Shown one piece after another: positions 35,265 to 42,521 of a DNA stretch of 64,000 bases. The position numbers were made by a program, and so were the translations under genes. The stretch's first letter is position 1, and every line of letters begins with the position of its first letter. The DNA lies in contig NZ_JALDAX010000004.1 in NCBI RefSeq assembly GCF_022698145.1, positions 124,001 through 188,000 of the forward strand. The letters run 5' to 3'. Below the pieces are notes generated by a model. That model saw only the letters and a program-made list of their open reading frames with translations, was not told the origin of the DNA and ran no database searches. Source of the DNA: Streptomyces spinosisporus. GTDB lineage: Bacteria; Actinomycetota; Actinomycetes; Streptomycetales; Streptomycetaceae.

Positions 35265-36610
35265 GTAGTGGGCTCTCCTTCCGTTCCGGGGGCGGGTTCG
35301 AGTGAGGCGGCGAGCCAGGTCTCGGCGGCGCTGAGGCCCGTTCCGGCGAACACCCAGTGGGCGAGTACGAGCGTGGTGTCGCCGTCCTGCGGGGCGGCCG
35401 TGGCCGCTTGGGCGCGGCGCCACTCGGCTCGGGCGTCGCGCAGGGCGCCGAGCGTGGTCGAGTAGCGGCGGGACTTGGTCGAGAAGTGGCCGCGGAAGCC
35501 GAGCATGTGAGCCCAGGCCCGAAGCCGGAGGTCTGCCAGCTCGGGGCGGGCGCCAAGAGCCCACGCGGTACCGATCATGCGCCGGGCGTGGTCCGAGATC
35601 CGGGCCTGCGCCAGCTCGGCGAGGAAGCGGATCGGCCGGTCCAGCGTGCCGGTCGCCGTCTCGGCGCCCTTGGTGGCGTACTTCGCGATGTAGGCCGCTA
35701 CGGCCCGCTCGGTCAGCTCCTGGCCGTCGTCGAAGGCGGCGGAACGGATCACGCGGACATCGAGCTGTCGGCCGAAGACGAAGCGGTGCGCCCGGCCGTC
35801 GATCTCCGGTCCCTCGACCCGTGCGGCCGTGGCAGCGGCACGGATGGCGTCCGTCAGCAGCTCGGCCGAGGCCCACGCCGGGGGTTCGGTGTCTCCGCCC
35901 TCCGGGCCGTCAAGGCGGATCACCGCGTGGAAGTGGACGGCACCGCGCTTCTGGTACTCGGCCACCTTCGCGAAGGAGATCCGGGCGTGATCGCGGAACG
36001 TGCGCTGTGTGAGGCCGGCGCGCTTGGCTACCTCCCGGCGGAGGTAGATCGAGAAGCGCCTCCACAGGGCTCCCGCGTGCGCGTTCCACAAGACGGCCGC
36101 TTCGTAGTCGTACGTCTCCGGGTCGAGCGGCGTGCCCAAGGCGGGGTCCTGCTCGTCGTGGCGGATGCCGCAGCGGCAGTCCCGGCCACCGGACGGGCGG
36201 TTGTGGACCGGGCCGAAGCTCGGGGCGGTGAACGTGGCGAACACGCGCGGGTGCGTGGCGACCCGTTCCGACGTGCCCTTGCCGCCGCGGAGTCCGGCGG
36301 TGATCAGGTGGTAGGTGTCACGGCGGTACGTCTCGGCGCAGGCTGCACACCGCGTGGCGCGGCGGTTGTTGCAGCGGACGAGGAGCTGACCGGCGGGGAG
36401 GGTGGCGGAGTCCAGGTGGCGCAGGACTCGGCCGATCTCGCCGGTTGCCGTGTCGACCTCGTATTCGGTGCGGTGGCCGTCGAGGCGGACAGGGTGGGTG
36501 CAGCCGCCCAGGCCGGAGAGTTGGTGGGCCAGCTCGGGCAGGGTGCCGAGTGAGGCCAGCATGGAGAGTACCGCCAGCGGGGGCGGAGTCTGCCGGGTGA
36601 TGATGGACAT
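35261..36610 (-). CDS. RepSA-type replication initiator (HUH)
   Basis: 449-residue initiator for rolling-circle replication of the excised element. The metal-binding HUH motif is in RGAVHFHAVIRLDG (about residues 217-230) and the downstream AAYIAKYATKG carries the candidate catalytic Tyr. CxxC pairs near 88-92 and CRC near 143 are typical of the actinobacterial replication-initiator family. The ATG at 36610 has AAAGGA directly before it, a tight spacing; ATGs further in are possible starts. The origin is expected nearby, but I could not identify it. Confidence 0.92.
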   Translation of the reverse strand: MSIITRQTPPPLAVLSMLASLGTLPELAHQLSGLGGCTHPVRLDGHRTEYEVDTATGEIGRVLRHLDSATLPAGQLLVRCNNRRATRCAACAETYRRDTYHLITAGLRGGKGTSERVATHPRVFATFTAPSFGPVHNRPSGGRDCRCGIRHDEQDPALGTPLDPETYDYEAAVLWNAHAGALWRRFSIYLRREVAKRAGLTQRTFRDHARISFAKVAEYQKRGAVHFHAVIRLDGPEGGDTEPPAWASAELLTDAIRAAATAARVEGPEIDGRAHRFVFGRQLDVRVIRSAAFDDGQELTERAVAAYIAKYATKGAETATGTLDRPIRFLAELAQARISDHARRMIGTAWALGARPELADLRLRAWAHMLGFRGHFSTKSRRYSTTLGALRDARAEWRRAQAATAAPQDGDTTLVLAHWVFAGTGLSAAETWLAASLEPAPGTEGEPTT

Positions 36611-36665
36611 TCCTTTCGGCTGTTTCAGCGGTTGGGAGGGACGGCTCCGGGGCGGCGGGATGCTT

Positions 36666-36681
36666 GGCGGCTTTTGCCGCC
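36666..36681 (-). terminator. small hairpin after the SpdB-like gene
   Basis: GGCGGC-TTTT-GCCGCC is a 6-bp perfect stem 12 bases past the stop of the 81-residue membrane protein gene. It may weaken read-through into rep. Confidence 0.35.
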
Positions 36682-36692
36682 CCGGCGGCCGG

Positions 36693-36938
36693 TCAGTGCT
36701 TGTTGGCGCTGTTGAACAGGGAGCGCAGGACTACGGCGGCGATGGCCACGGACACGGCCGATACGGCGACGGCCGCCAGGAGCGCGGTGAGGACTATCCC
36801 GACGACGACCACGGCGGCGACCGCGCCCGCGGTGGGCGTGAGCCACCGGGCCGAGGTGGGCACCGGAACCTGCGTCTGCTGAGGGACGACGGGTGTCGTC
36901 GGCAGCGTCGGGACGTCGGGGAGCTTGGGGCGGAACAT
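36693..36938 (-). CDS. SpdB-like small membrane protein
   Basis: 81-residue protein: a Pro/Val/Thr-rich N-terminus (PKLPDVPTLPTTPVVPQQTQ) followed by a long hydrophobic segment (about 45-75) of A, V and L. Such proteins between tra and rep in AICEs are spread (Spd) proteins, thought to help plasmid movement between hyphal compartments. ATG 36938 has AAGGAGG eight bases upstream, which decides the start. Confidence 0.75.
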   Translation of the reverse strand: MFRPKLPDVPTLPTTPVVPQQTQVPVPTSARWLTPTAGAVAAVVVVGIVLTALLAAVAVSAVSVAIAAVVLRSLFNSANKH

Positions 36939-36952
36939 GGCGAACCTCCTTG

Positions 36953-37147
36953 TCACTTGTGGGTGCCGTTGACGACGCCGACCCCTGATCGGGTGCCGGA
37001 CTCGACGGCGGGTGCGAGGAAGGTGTGCGAGAGCCAGAAGCCGAACAGCGCGATCACCACGGCGACCCAGAGACGGACACCGAGGAACTTGATCGCGGCC
37101 CAGGCGATGACGCCCAGGACGAAGACCAGCGGCAGCGAGACGGTCAC
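36953..37147 (-). CDS. small two-helix membrane protein of the transfer operon
   Basis: 64-residue protein with two hydrophobic segments (residues 4-20 and 24-45) and a short polar tail ending GTHK. GTG start with GAGGAG upstream. It probably belongs to the spread genes; no motif is recognised beyond topology. Confidence 0.7.
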   Translation of the reverse strand: MTVSLPLVFVLGVIAWAAIKFLGVRLWVAVVIALFGFWLSHTFLAPAVESGTRSGVGVVNGTHK

Positions 37148-37157
37148 GGCGATCTCC

Positions 37158-37349
37158 TCAGCGGACGGAGCAACGGTGAGTCCGGGCGGCCAGCTCGGCG
37201 GCGGCGCGGCTGTCGAAGTCCGTGGAGAAGCCGCAGCGCGGCGCCGTGCAGGCGGCGGTGTGCTTCTCGCGGCCCCGGCCGTCGTAGTACGTGCCGACCT
37301 GTACGGGACCGATACGGATGACGTTGCGGAAGCGGCGGTTGGCAGTCAT
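37158..37349 (-). CDS. mobile element transfer protein, zinc-ribbon-like
   Basis: 63-residue protein with RIGPVQVGTYYDGRGREKHTAACTAPRCGFSTDFDSRAA, the signature of the AICE mobile element transfer family. Two cysteines in C-x4-C and a terminal HRC suggest metal binding. ATG 37349 is preceded by AAGGAG and overlaps the stop of the gene upstream (ATGA). Confidence 0.88.
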   Translation of the reverse strand: MTANRRFRNVIRIGPVQVGTYYDGRGREKHTAACTAPRCGFSTDFDSRAAAELAARTHRCSVR

Positions 37350-37576
37350 GACCGGGTCTCCTTGTCGGTCTCGTCGGTCTCGCTGGTCTTGCCGATCTCG
37401 CTGGTCTCGCCGGTGAAGTCGGTTACGTGGTCGGCCAGCCAGCGCACGATCTCGTCGCCCTCGTAGCTGTCGGCGGCGAGGATCACGGGTTCGGCGATCA
37501 GCACGGCTTCGGTGAGGCGGTTCTGTCGGGTCAGCTCGGCGGCGCGTTTCAGCGCGCGGAGCGTGGACGGACGCAA
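37346..37576 (-). CDS. small acidic AICE protein with TTG start
   Basis: 76-residue protein, mostly helical (RALKRAAELTRQNRLTEAVLIAEPVILAADSYEGDEIVRWL), with a Thr/Glu/Asp-rich tail. The TTG at 37576 is chosen because GGAGGG lies 9 bases upstream; the frame is open further upstream but lies within the preceding gene in another frame. No family recognised. Confidence 0.7.
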   Translation of the reverse strand: MRPSTLRALKRAAELTRQNRLTEAVLIAEPVILAADSYEGDEIVRWLADHVTDFTGETSEIGKTSETDETDKETRS

Positions 37577-37595
37577 GGGTGAAAGCCCTCCAGGA

Positions 37596-38228
37596 TCAGG
37601 TGAGTTGGGATGCGATGGCTTCGGCGAGCGGCATCGGGACGCCGAGCCGGGCGCGAAGCGTCGAGGTGTCGATGGGGGTTCCGGTCCGGGCGCGGTGCTC
37701 GTCGGCGACCTTGCGGGCCAGGGCGGCGAGTGCCGGCGGGACGGAAACGGTTGCGGGCGGGGCTGACTCGTGTTCTGCGGCGGGCAGTTGTGGAGCCGAG
37801 GGGGACGGAACAGCGTCCTCGTCCGGCACCGGCGCCGCATCGGGTTCCGGCGCCTCCTGCTGCGTCTGCGGCTCATGGGCGAGCAGCGTTCCGCCGAGGA
37901 AGGCGATGGCCGGCCACCCGGCGACGAGGATGCGCAGCCAGGCCGGTACCGCGTTCAGGTCGAGCAGTCCAGCGGTGGCGACGTTGGCGCCCAGCGAGGC
38001 GGTCAGTGCGACGAGGAACCAGCACCACCCAGCGCCTTTCGAGCCGCCGGACCGGAGCCGCCGCCAGGCCGCCACCAGCAGCAGGTCGACGGAGACCGGG
38101 TAGGCCCACGCTTTCCATCCGTGCTGTCCGGCGGCCGAGGCCACGTCGTGCAGGTGCGCGAAGGACAGCGCGGCGGCGATCAGCGCTTGGACCAGTACGG
38201 CGTCGAGTCGGACGGGCAGAGCACGCAC
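37596..38228 (-). CDS. DUF2637-like membrane protein (SpdB3-type)
   Basis: 210-residue protein with four hydrophobic segments in the first 120 residues (ALIAAALSFAHLHDVA, AYPVSVDLLLVAA, WFLVALTASLGANVATAGLL, AWLRILVAGWPAIAFLGGTLL), the DUF2637 pattern, then a Pro/Ala/Glu-rich linker and a C-terminal helical domain ending LGVPMPLAEAIASQL that resembles a DNA-binding HTH. GTG 38228 follows AAGGAGG by 6 bases, favouring it over starts at 38255 or 38288. Probably a spread protein next to TraSA. Confidence 0.82.
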   Translation of the reverse strand: MRALPVRLDAVLVQALIAAALSFAHLHDVASAAGQHGWKAWAYPVSVDLLLVAAWRRLRSGGSKGAGWCWFLVALTASLGANVATAGLLDLNAVPAWLRILVAGWPAIAFLGGTLLAHEPQTQQEAPEPDAAPVPDEDAVPSPSAPQLPAAEHESAPPATVSVPPALAALARKVADEHRARTGTPIDTSTLRARLGVPMPLAEAIASQLT

Positions 38229-38318
38229 CTCACGCCTCCTTCCGGTTTCAGGCATGGCAGGGGTAGGGACTTGGCGCGGGACGGCCACGCCGACCGTTTG
38301 GAGCAGATTCGGACTCGG

Positions 38319-39692
38319 CTACTCGGCGGCCGGTTGCGGAATCACGACCGGCCCGGAGTCCTCTACCGGCACAGGAGGGACGTACGGCCGGAAGGGAGCG
38401 AGCGCCGGAAGGTCGGGGGCGAGGTGAGCCGTTGCGCGGCAGGTGGCCGCGGCATCAGCGAGGGAGAGATACGGGGTACGGATGCGGGACCAGCCGCCGG
38501 AGGTGTCGCCGACGACGGCCAGGCCGGGCAGTTCGGCAGGGATGGCGCAGGCGCCGTAGACCGCCTCGGGGGCGATGTCGCCGAGCGCCATCTTGGCGGA
38601 GGCCTCGTCGTTGACGCGGTGGCAGACGCGGCCGGTGAGCTGGGCCCGGAGCATGGTGGCGCCCTTGCCGAGTTCGGCGCCGAAGCGCTGCCCGCAGACC
38701 TCCAGGTAGAGGCCGGCGGCGCGGCCGAGTTGGGCGAGGCGGATGAGCTGGGTGACCATCTCGTCCCGCCGTTCCTCTTCCTTCCTGGTGGCGACGAGGA
38801 AGAGTTCGGCCACCTCGTCGATGAACAGCACGATGGGAGCCGGGCGTTCGTCTTCCGGCAGGCCCCAGATGTCCGAGGTGATCAGCTCTTCCGGAGTGCC
38901 GGGCGCGATGCCCCGCCGGGCCTTGATCAGGTCGTAGCGGTCCTCCATTTCCTTGACCAGCACGGGCAGCAGCTCCGCCGCCTGGTCCGGGTCCGTCGCC
39001 AGCGCGGAGAGTCGGGCAGCGAACGGCGCCAACTCGACCCCGCGTTTGCAGTCGATGCCGACCAGGACGACCGGCTGAGCGGCCAGCCTGGTGAGCAGGT
39101 TCCGCAGAAACATGGACTTGCCCGACAGCGTTGCGCCCAGGACGAGTTCATGCGGAACGGCCCGGTAGTCACGTACGAACGCGGTCGCGTCCTCCCGCAC
39201 AGCCACCGACACCCGCAGCAGGTCACCGGCGACCCGACGAGGCATCCGCACGTTGCGGAGGACGTCAAAGCCGACGAGCCGCAGTTCCACGACACCGGGC
39301 TTGACGTCCCGGACGTACACGGCATGTACGCCCCAGGCATGCCGGAGACGTTCCGCCGAGGCGGCGACGTCCGCCGGTTCCTGTCCCGGCGCCAGCCTCA
39401 ACCGGACCCGCAGGCCGGTCGAAGTGGGCCGGATCAGACCCCGGCGCGGCGGCACCGGTCGAACCTCCCGGCGAGTCGTGGCCTTGACGGCCAGTGCCCG
39501 CCACCGGGGCGGCGCGACCGTCAGACCGCAGGCGTCCATGGTCGACGTGTACGAGGCCAGCAGCCGGGCCACCGAGACCGGCAGCCCGACCGTGGACCAG
39601 TACGCCGCCGGGTAGGCGTGCCGGGCATAGGCCGCGCCGCCTATCGCAGCGAGCGGCCCTCCCAGTTCGGCCAGCGTCACGAGGTCTGTCAC
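38319..39692 (-). CDS. FtsK/SpoIIIE-type DNA translocase (TraSA-like)
   Basis: 457-residue conjugal translocase. The Walker A motif is GATLSGKS near residues 186-193 and Walker B is APIVLFIDEVAELF near 279-292, followed by an RQxxRLAQLGRAAG-type stretch. A short N-terminal hydrophobic patch may contact the membrane. In pSAM2 the homologue alone carries out intermycelial transfer of double-stranded DNA. GTG 39692 lies 5 bases after the stop of the SCO3933-like gene. Confidence 0.94.
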   Translation of the reverse strand: MTDLVTLAELGGPLAAIGGAAYARHAYPAAYWSTVGLPVSVARLLASYTSTMDACGLTVAPPRWRALAVKATTRREVRPVPPRRGLIRPTSTGLRVRLRLAPGQEPADVAASAERLRHAWGVHAVYVRDVKPGVVELRLVGFDVLRNVRMPRRVAGDLLRVSVAVREDATAFVRDYRAVPHELVLGATLSGKSMFLRNLLTRLAAQPVVLVGIDCKRGVELAPFAARLSALATDPDQAAELLPVLVKEMEDRYDLIKARRGIAPGTPEELITSDIWGLPEDERPAPIVLFIDEVAELFLVATRKEEERRDEMVTQLIRLAQLGRAAGLYLEVCGQRFGAELGKGATMLRAQLTGRVCHRVNDEASAKMALGDIAPEAVYGACAIPAELPGLAVVGDTSGGWSRIRTPYLSLADAAATCRATAHLAPDLPALAPFRPYVPPVPVEDSGPVVIPQPAAE

Positions 39693-39697
39693 GTCGA

Positions 39698-40048
39698 TCA
39701 GCCCGCCTCAGCCATCGGGAAGGCGCCCGGCGCAATGGCGGTGGCCCGGTAGGCGATGCCGTGCCGCTGCTGGCCGTTGAAGACGCTTTCCCACGGACGA
39801 GCCACCAGGCCCGGAAGCGAGACCGGCGCGCCGACGGTCAGGCCGTCTGTGACACCGCTCTCCGGGATGGTGACCTGGATCAGCGACGACTCGCCTTCGT
39901 CGATGTAGACGACGCCGACGGTCATCAGTGCCTCGCCGCTCACGGCGTCCTTGGCGATCTCACCGGTCTGCCGGTCGCGCACCTTCGGCGCCGGAGCTTC
40001 GGTCAGCAGGATCGTTGCGGACGAGGCGTCAATACGGATCACACGCAC
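39698..40048 (-). CDS. SCO3933-family regulatory protein
   Basis: 116-residue protein beginning VRVIRIDASSATILLTEAP and containing SGEALMTVGVVYIDEGESSLIQV, the signature of the SCO3933 family found at the head of AICE transfer operons. GTG 40048 has AAGGAG 8 bases upstream; an in-frame ATG at 40075 is less likely. No DNA-binding motif is evident, so regulatory is a family label. First gene of the operon that runs to int. Confidence 0.87.
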   Translation of the reverse strand: MRVIRIDASSATILLTEAPAPKVRDRQTGEIAKDAVSGEALMTVGVVYIDEGESSLIQVTIPESGVTDGLTVGAPVSLPGLVARPWESVFNGQQRHGIAYRATAIAPGAFPMAEAG

Positions 40049-40086
40049 AGAGATTTCTCCTTCAGAGTCGATCAACCTGCCACCTG

Positions 40087-40141
40087 ACAGGTTGACTTAG
40101 CAAGTTCGAAGTTAGAGATGCCAGGTTGACTTGTCAAGTGG
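40087..40141. promoter_or_regulatory. AGGTTGACTT operator repeats upstream of the transfer operon
   Basis: ACAGGTTGACTTAGCAAG (from 40087) and CCAGGTTGACTTGTCAAG (from 40121) are near-direct repeats; the second contains the perfect palindrome TTGACTTGTCAA minus one central pair (TTGAC-TT-GTCAA, 40126-40137). Such sites fit a GntR dimer, and related halves occur before the gntR gene at 40925-40941. Confidence 0.7.
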
Positions 40142-40171
40142 CTTCAGGGGAGAACTCGCCCCTATCGGGGC

Positions 40172-40900
40172 TCAGTTCAGACGGTAGGTGTCTTCCAGTT
40201 CCTGCCGATCAGCAGGAAGCAGCACGTCAGAGACTTGCAGGGCTTGCCCCGAAGCGTCACGGGCAACGACAAGAACACTGAGAACGGGTACGCCATCCGG
40301 CATGCCGAGAAGCTCGGCTTCGCCAGCCTCGGGCAGTCGCGCGGAGATCCGCTCGGTCACGTGGTCGAAGCGGATCTTCTTCCTGGCTTCCAGGTGCTCG
40401 CGGACGCTGCCAGTCAGAAGCTCGGGGCTGTCCAGTTCGGTCCCTTCGAGGAGGCCGGCGGGGAAGTACGACGAGACCAACTCGACTGCTTCGCCGTCCT
40501 CTTCGACAAGAAAGCGGCGCACGAGGACCTTGGTCCGCTTGGGCAGGCCGAGAGCAGAGGCGATCCGAGCGGGCACGGGGACTTCGCCGACGTCGACCAG
40601 CCGACCCGAGGCCTGCGACTCGTCGCGCTCCAACGCCTCACGTCCCCGCCGGTCCTGTTGCTCGACGACTTCCGGACGCCCCCGCACGATGGTCCCGAAC
40701 CCCTGCCGGGACTCCAACCATCCGTCCCGCTTCAGCAACTCCAGCGCACGCACGACGGTCGGGCGGGACATCCCGAAGGCCTGGACCAGCTGGTTCTCAC
40801 TGGGAACGCGCGTGCCGGGCGGGTACGTGCCGTCTTCGATGCGACGCTGCATCGTCTGCGCGAGACGCACGTACTTCGGTGGCTCGACTTCATACGCCAT
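40172..40900 (-). CDS. GntR/UTRA transcriptional repressor (KorSA-like)
   Basis: 242-residue regulator. The GntR winged HTH (about 10-75) includes GTRVPSENQLVQAFGMSRPTVVRALELLKRDGW; residues about 95-240 form a UTRA ligand-binding domain. In pSAM2 KorSA, of this class, silences transfer and replication genes. The neighbouring TTGACT/GTCAA repeats are the natural operator candidates on both sides of the gene. Confidence 0.9.
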   Translation of the reverse strand: MAYEVEPPKYVRLAQTMQRRIEDGTYPPGTRVPSENQLVQAFGMSRPTVVRALELLKRDGWLESRQGFGTIVRGRPEVVEQQDRRGREALERDESQASGRLVDVGEVPVPARIASALGLPKRTKVLVRRFLVEEDGEAVELVSSYFPAGLLEGTELDSPELLTGSVREHLEARKKIRFDHVTERISARLPEAGEAELLGMPDGVPVLSVLVVARDASGQALQVSDVLLPADRQELEDTYRLN

Positions 40901-40924
40901 GAACGCCGCCCGGTGAGATTGGCC

Positions 40925-40941
40925 AAGTCAACTGGTCAACC
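40925..40941. promoter_or_regulatory. candidate autoregulatory operator of the first GntR gene
   Basis: AAGTCAACTGGTCAACC, 25 bases upstream of the gntR start, contains two GTCAAC halves matching the AGGTTGACTT repeats at 40087-40141 in the other orientation. Confidence 0.55.
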
Positions 40942-40986
40942 AGACTAGCGTCTGCGCTCCGCTCACAATAGATGCAGGGCGGTACG

Positions 40987-41424
40987 TCAACTCGGCCAGG
41001 CATCGGCCACCACGAAGGAGACCACCGTCCCGCCGAAGCGACTGGGCCCGGAGTGCCACGTATCAGCGATGGAGTCGACCAGGAGAAGCCCACGACCGTG
41101 CGCGTCATTGGCGTCCGGGCGCCTGAGTCGCACGCTGGCGGGGAACCCAGGATTGTGCACTTCCACCCGCAGCGAGGTCCCTTCTCGGAACCACTCCACC
41201 CGCACCATCCACGGCTCGTCCGACCGCCCGTAGACGATGGCGTTCGTCACCAGCTCCGAGATCATCAGCGCGCAGTCCTCGACCGAGCAGGCCGGGTTGT
41301 GCGGGGCGATGAACTTCTGGAACCAGCGCCGCGCCCGGGGTACGGACTCCGGAGCGGGGTGCAGCGTCATCGCTCCGAGACGCGGCGACTCCGGGGTGGG
41401 ATCGCGGTCGAGTGTGTATGCCAT
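40987..41424 (-). CDS. HATPase (RsbW-like) ATP-binding protein
   Basis: 145-residue GHKL ATPase. The N box is MISELVTNAIVYG (about 52-64), G1 is DANDAHGRGLLLVDSIAD with GRGL, and GGTVVSFVV is the late G2/strand. Such single-domain proteins in Streptomyces resemble anti-sigma factor kinases, but targets are unknown. It lies 6 bases after the small zinc-ribbon gene, so they share a transcript. Confidence 0.88.
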   Translation of the reverse strand: MAYTLDRDPTPESPRLGAMTLHPAPESVPRARRWFQKFIAPHNPACSVEDCALMISELVTNAIVYGRSDEPWMVRVEWFREGTSLRVEVHNPGFPASVRLRRPDANDAHGRGLLLVDSIADTWHSGPSRFGGTVVSFVVADAWPS

Positions 41425-41430
41425 CCGCGC

Positions 41431-41604
41431 TTACTCCTTGCCGGTGCCGTCGCAGTCGAGGCACCGTCGCTTCGATGTGGCACGGCCGCGGTCGTTGGCA
41501 GTGGAGAGCGCCAGCGTCGTACGCGAGCTGACACGCTTCCAACCGCGCCCCCGGCACCCCCGGCAAGCTAATCGCGCACCCTGATCCGGCCGCCGACCCG
41601 TCAC
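41431..41604 (-). CDS. 57-residue CxxCxGxG zinc-ribbon protein
   Basis: Small basic protein with ACRGCRGRGWKRV and RCLDCDGTGKE, two CxxCxGxG-type knuckles like half of a DnaJ zinc domain. GTG 41604 has AAGGAGG six bases upstream, an ideal ribosome site, and coding bias is good. It is followed after 6 bases by the HATPase gene. It is probably missed by length-limited gene finding. Role unknown; a redox or chaperone-like adaptor is conceivable. Confidence 0.75.
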   Translation of the reverse strand: MTGRRPDQGARLACRGCRGRGWKRVSSRTTLALSTANDRGRATSKRRCLDCDGTGKE

Positions 41605-41620
41605 GCCGTGCCTCCTTCCC

Positions 41621-41644
41621 AGTAAGTGGCCTTAGCCACTTACT
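41621..41644. promoter_or_regulatory. perfect 10+10 palindrome before the zinc-ribbon/HATPase operon
   Basis: AGTAAGTGGC-CTTA-GCCACTTACT is a perfect inverted repeat 17 bases upstream of the small gene, with a related half-site TAGTGGCATTAGCCAGT just beyond (41648-41664). The same GTGGC/GCCAC core flanks the second gntR gene at 42456-42480. Confidence 0.75.
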
Positions 41645-41700
41645 GGATAGTGGCATTAGCCAGTCTGCCGATGCAAGCGATTCGGCAGAACTGCCCGCAG

Positions 41701-42441
41701 TCAGGCGAGCGGGTAGCCCTGCTCGAACGCCCAACGATGCGGCGGGTACGTGGCTTCGGCGAACTCCAGCGGACGGTCCTGAAGGTCGTAGACGACGTGA
41801 TGGACCACCAACACGGCCGACTCGGCCTCCAGTTGGAGGTCTTCGGCCTCTTCCGCGGTCGCGGCCCGAGCACACATGCGATCTCCGGCGTAGCTTCCCT
41901 GACGTCCCGTCATCTGCTCGACATACATCAGGGTTCCCTCCTGGATCCGCTCGGGGTCCATGAGCTTCGGTGCCCGCTCACCGACGTCCGGAGCGAACCA
42001 CGAGGTGGACAAGGTGGTAGGCCCGTCCTGGTTGTTGGTCACGCGTCGGCGGTGAACGGCCCGACGGTCCCGCACCAGGCCCAACGCCTCAGCGACATAG
42101 TCCGGCGCCTCCAACCAGCCAGCAGACGTGATCACGGCGTACTCACCCGGCGTGTAGATCTTGCCGGTCTGCCGCGCCCGGCCGTACAGCTCACGCGCCC
42201 GCCGATTGACCTCCAGGCTCCGCACGTACGTGCCTGATCCCTGGCGCTTCTCGACCAGCCCCTGATGGCTCAGCGCTTCGAGCGACCGTGCGGCCGTCGG
42301 CCTGGACACCCTCCAGTCCGCGGCGAGTTGGCGTTCCGAGGGAACCTCGTCCCCCGGCTTCAGGTCGCCCCGAAGAATCTGATCACGAATGAAGTGCGCG
42401 ATCTGGAGATACTTCGGCTGAGCCTCCTCGATCTGTGGCAT
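41701..42441 (-). CDS. second GntR/UTRA transcriptional regulator
   Basis: 246-residue GntR regulator: HTH (about 10-75) with GDEVPSERQLAADWRVSRPTAARSLEAL and UTRA domain (about 95-240). It differs substantially from the first GntR protein, and the neighbouring operators differ too (AGTGGC...GCCACT). Both adjacent intergenic regions contain this palindrome, suggesting control of itself, the divergent DUF1152 gene and the zinc-ribbon/HATPase operon. Confidence 0.9.
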   Translation of the reverse strand: MPQIEEAQPKYLQIAHFIRDQILRGDLKPGDEVPSERQLAADWRVSRPTAARSLEALSHQGLVEKRQGSGTYVRSLEVNRRARELYGRARQTGKIYTPGEYAVITSAGWLEAPDYVAEALGLVRDRRAVHRRRVTNNQDGPTTLSTSWFAPDVGERAPKLMDPERIQEGTLMYVEQMTGRQGSYAGDRMCARAATAEEAEDLQLEAESAVLVVHHVVYDLQDRPLEFAEATYPPHRWAFEQGYPLA

Positions 42442-42455
42442 GTTCTCTCCTGTCC

Positions 42456-42481
42456 AAGTGGCTATGGCCTCTAGCCACTAT
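42456..42481. promoter_or_regulatory. AGTGGCTA...TAGCCACT operator in gntR2/DUF1152 divergent promoter
   Basis: AAGTGGCTATGGCCTCTAGCCACTA contains the inverted halves AGTGGCTA and TAGCCACT, matching the 41621-41644 palindrome. A further half GAGTGGCC follows at about 42487. It lies between the GntR gene and the divergent DUF1152 gene. Confidence 0.7.
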
Positions 42482-42521
42482 AGGGTGAGTGGCCAATATC
42501 CGAACCCGTAACCTTGGGCAC

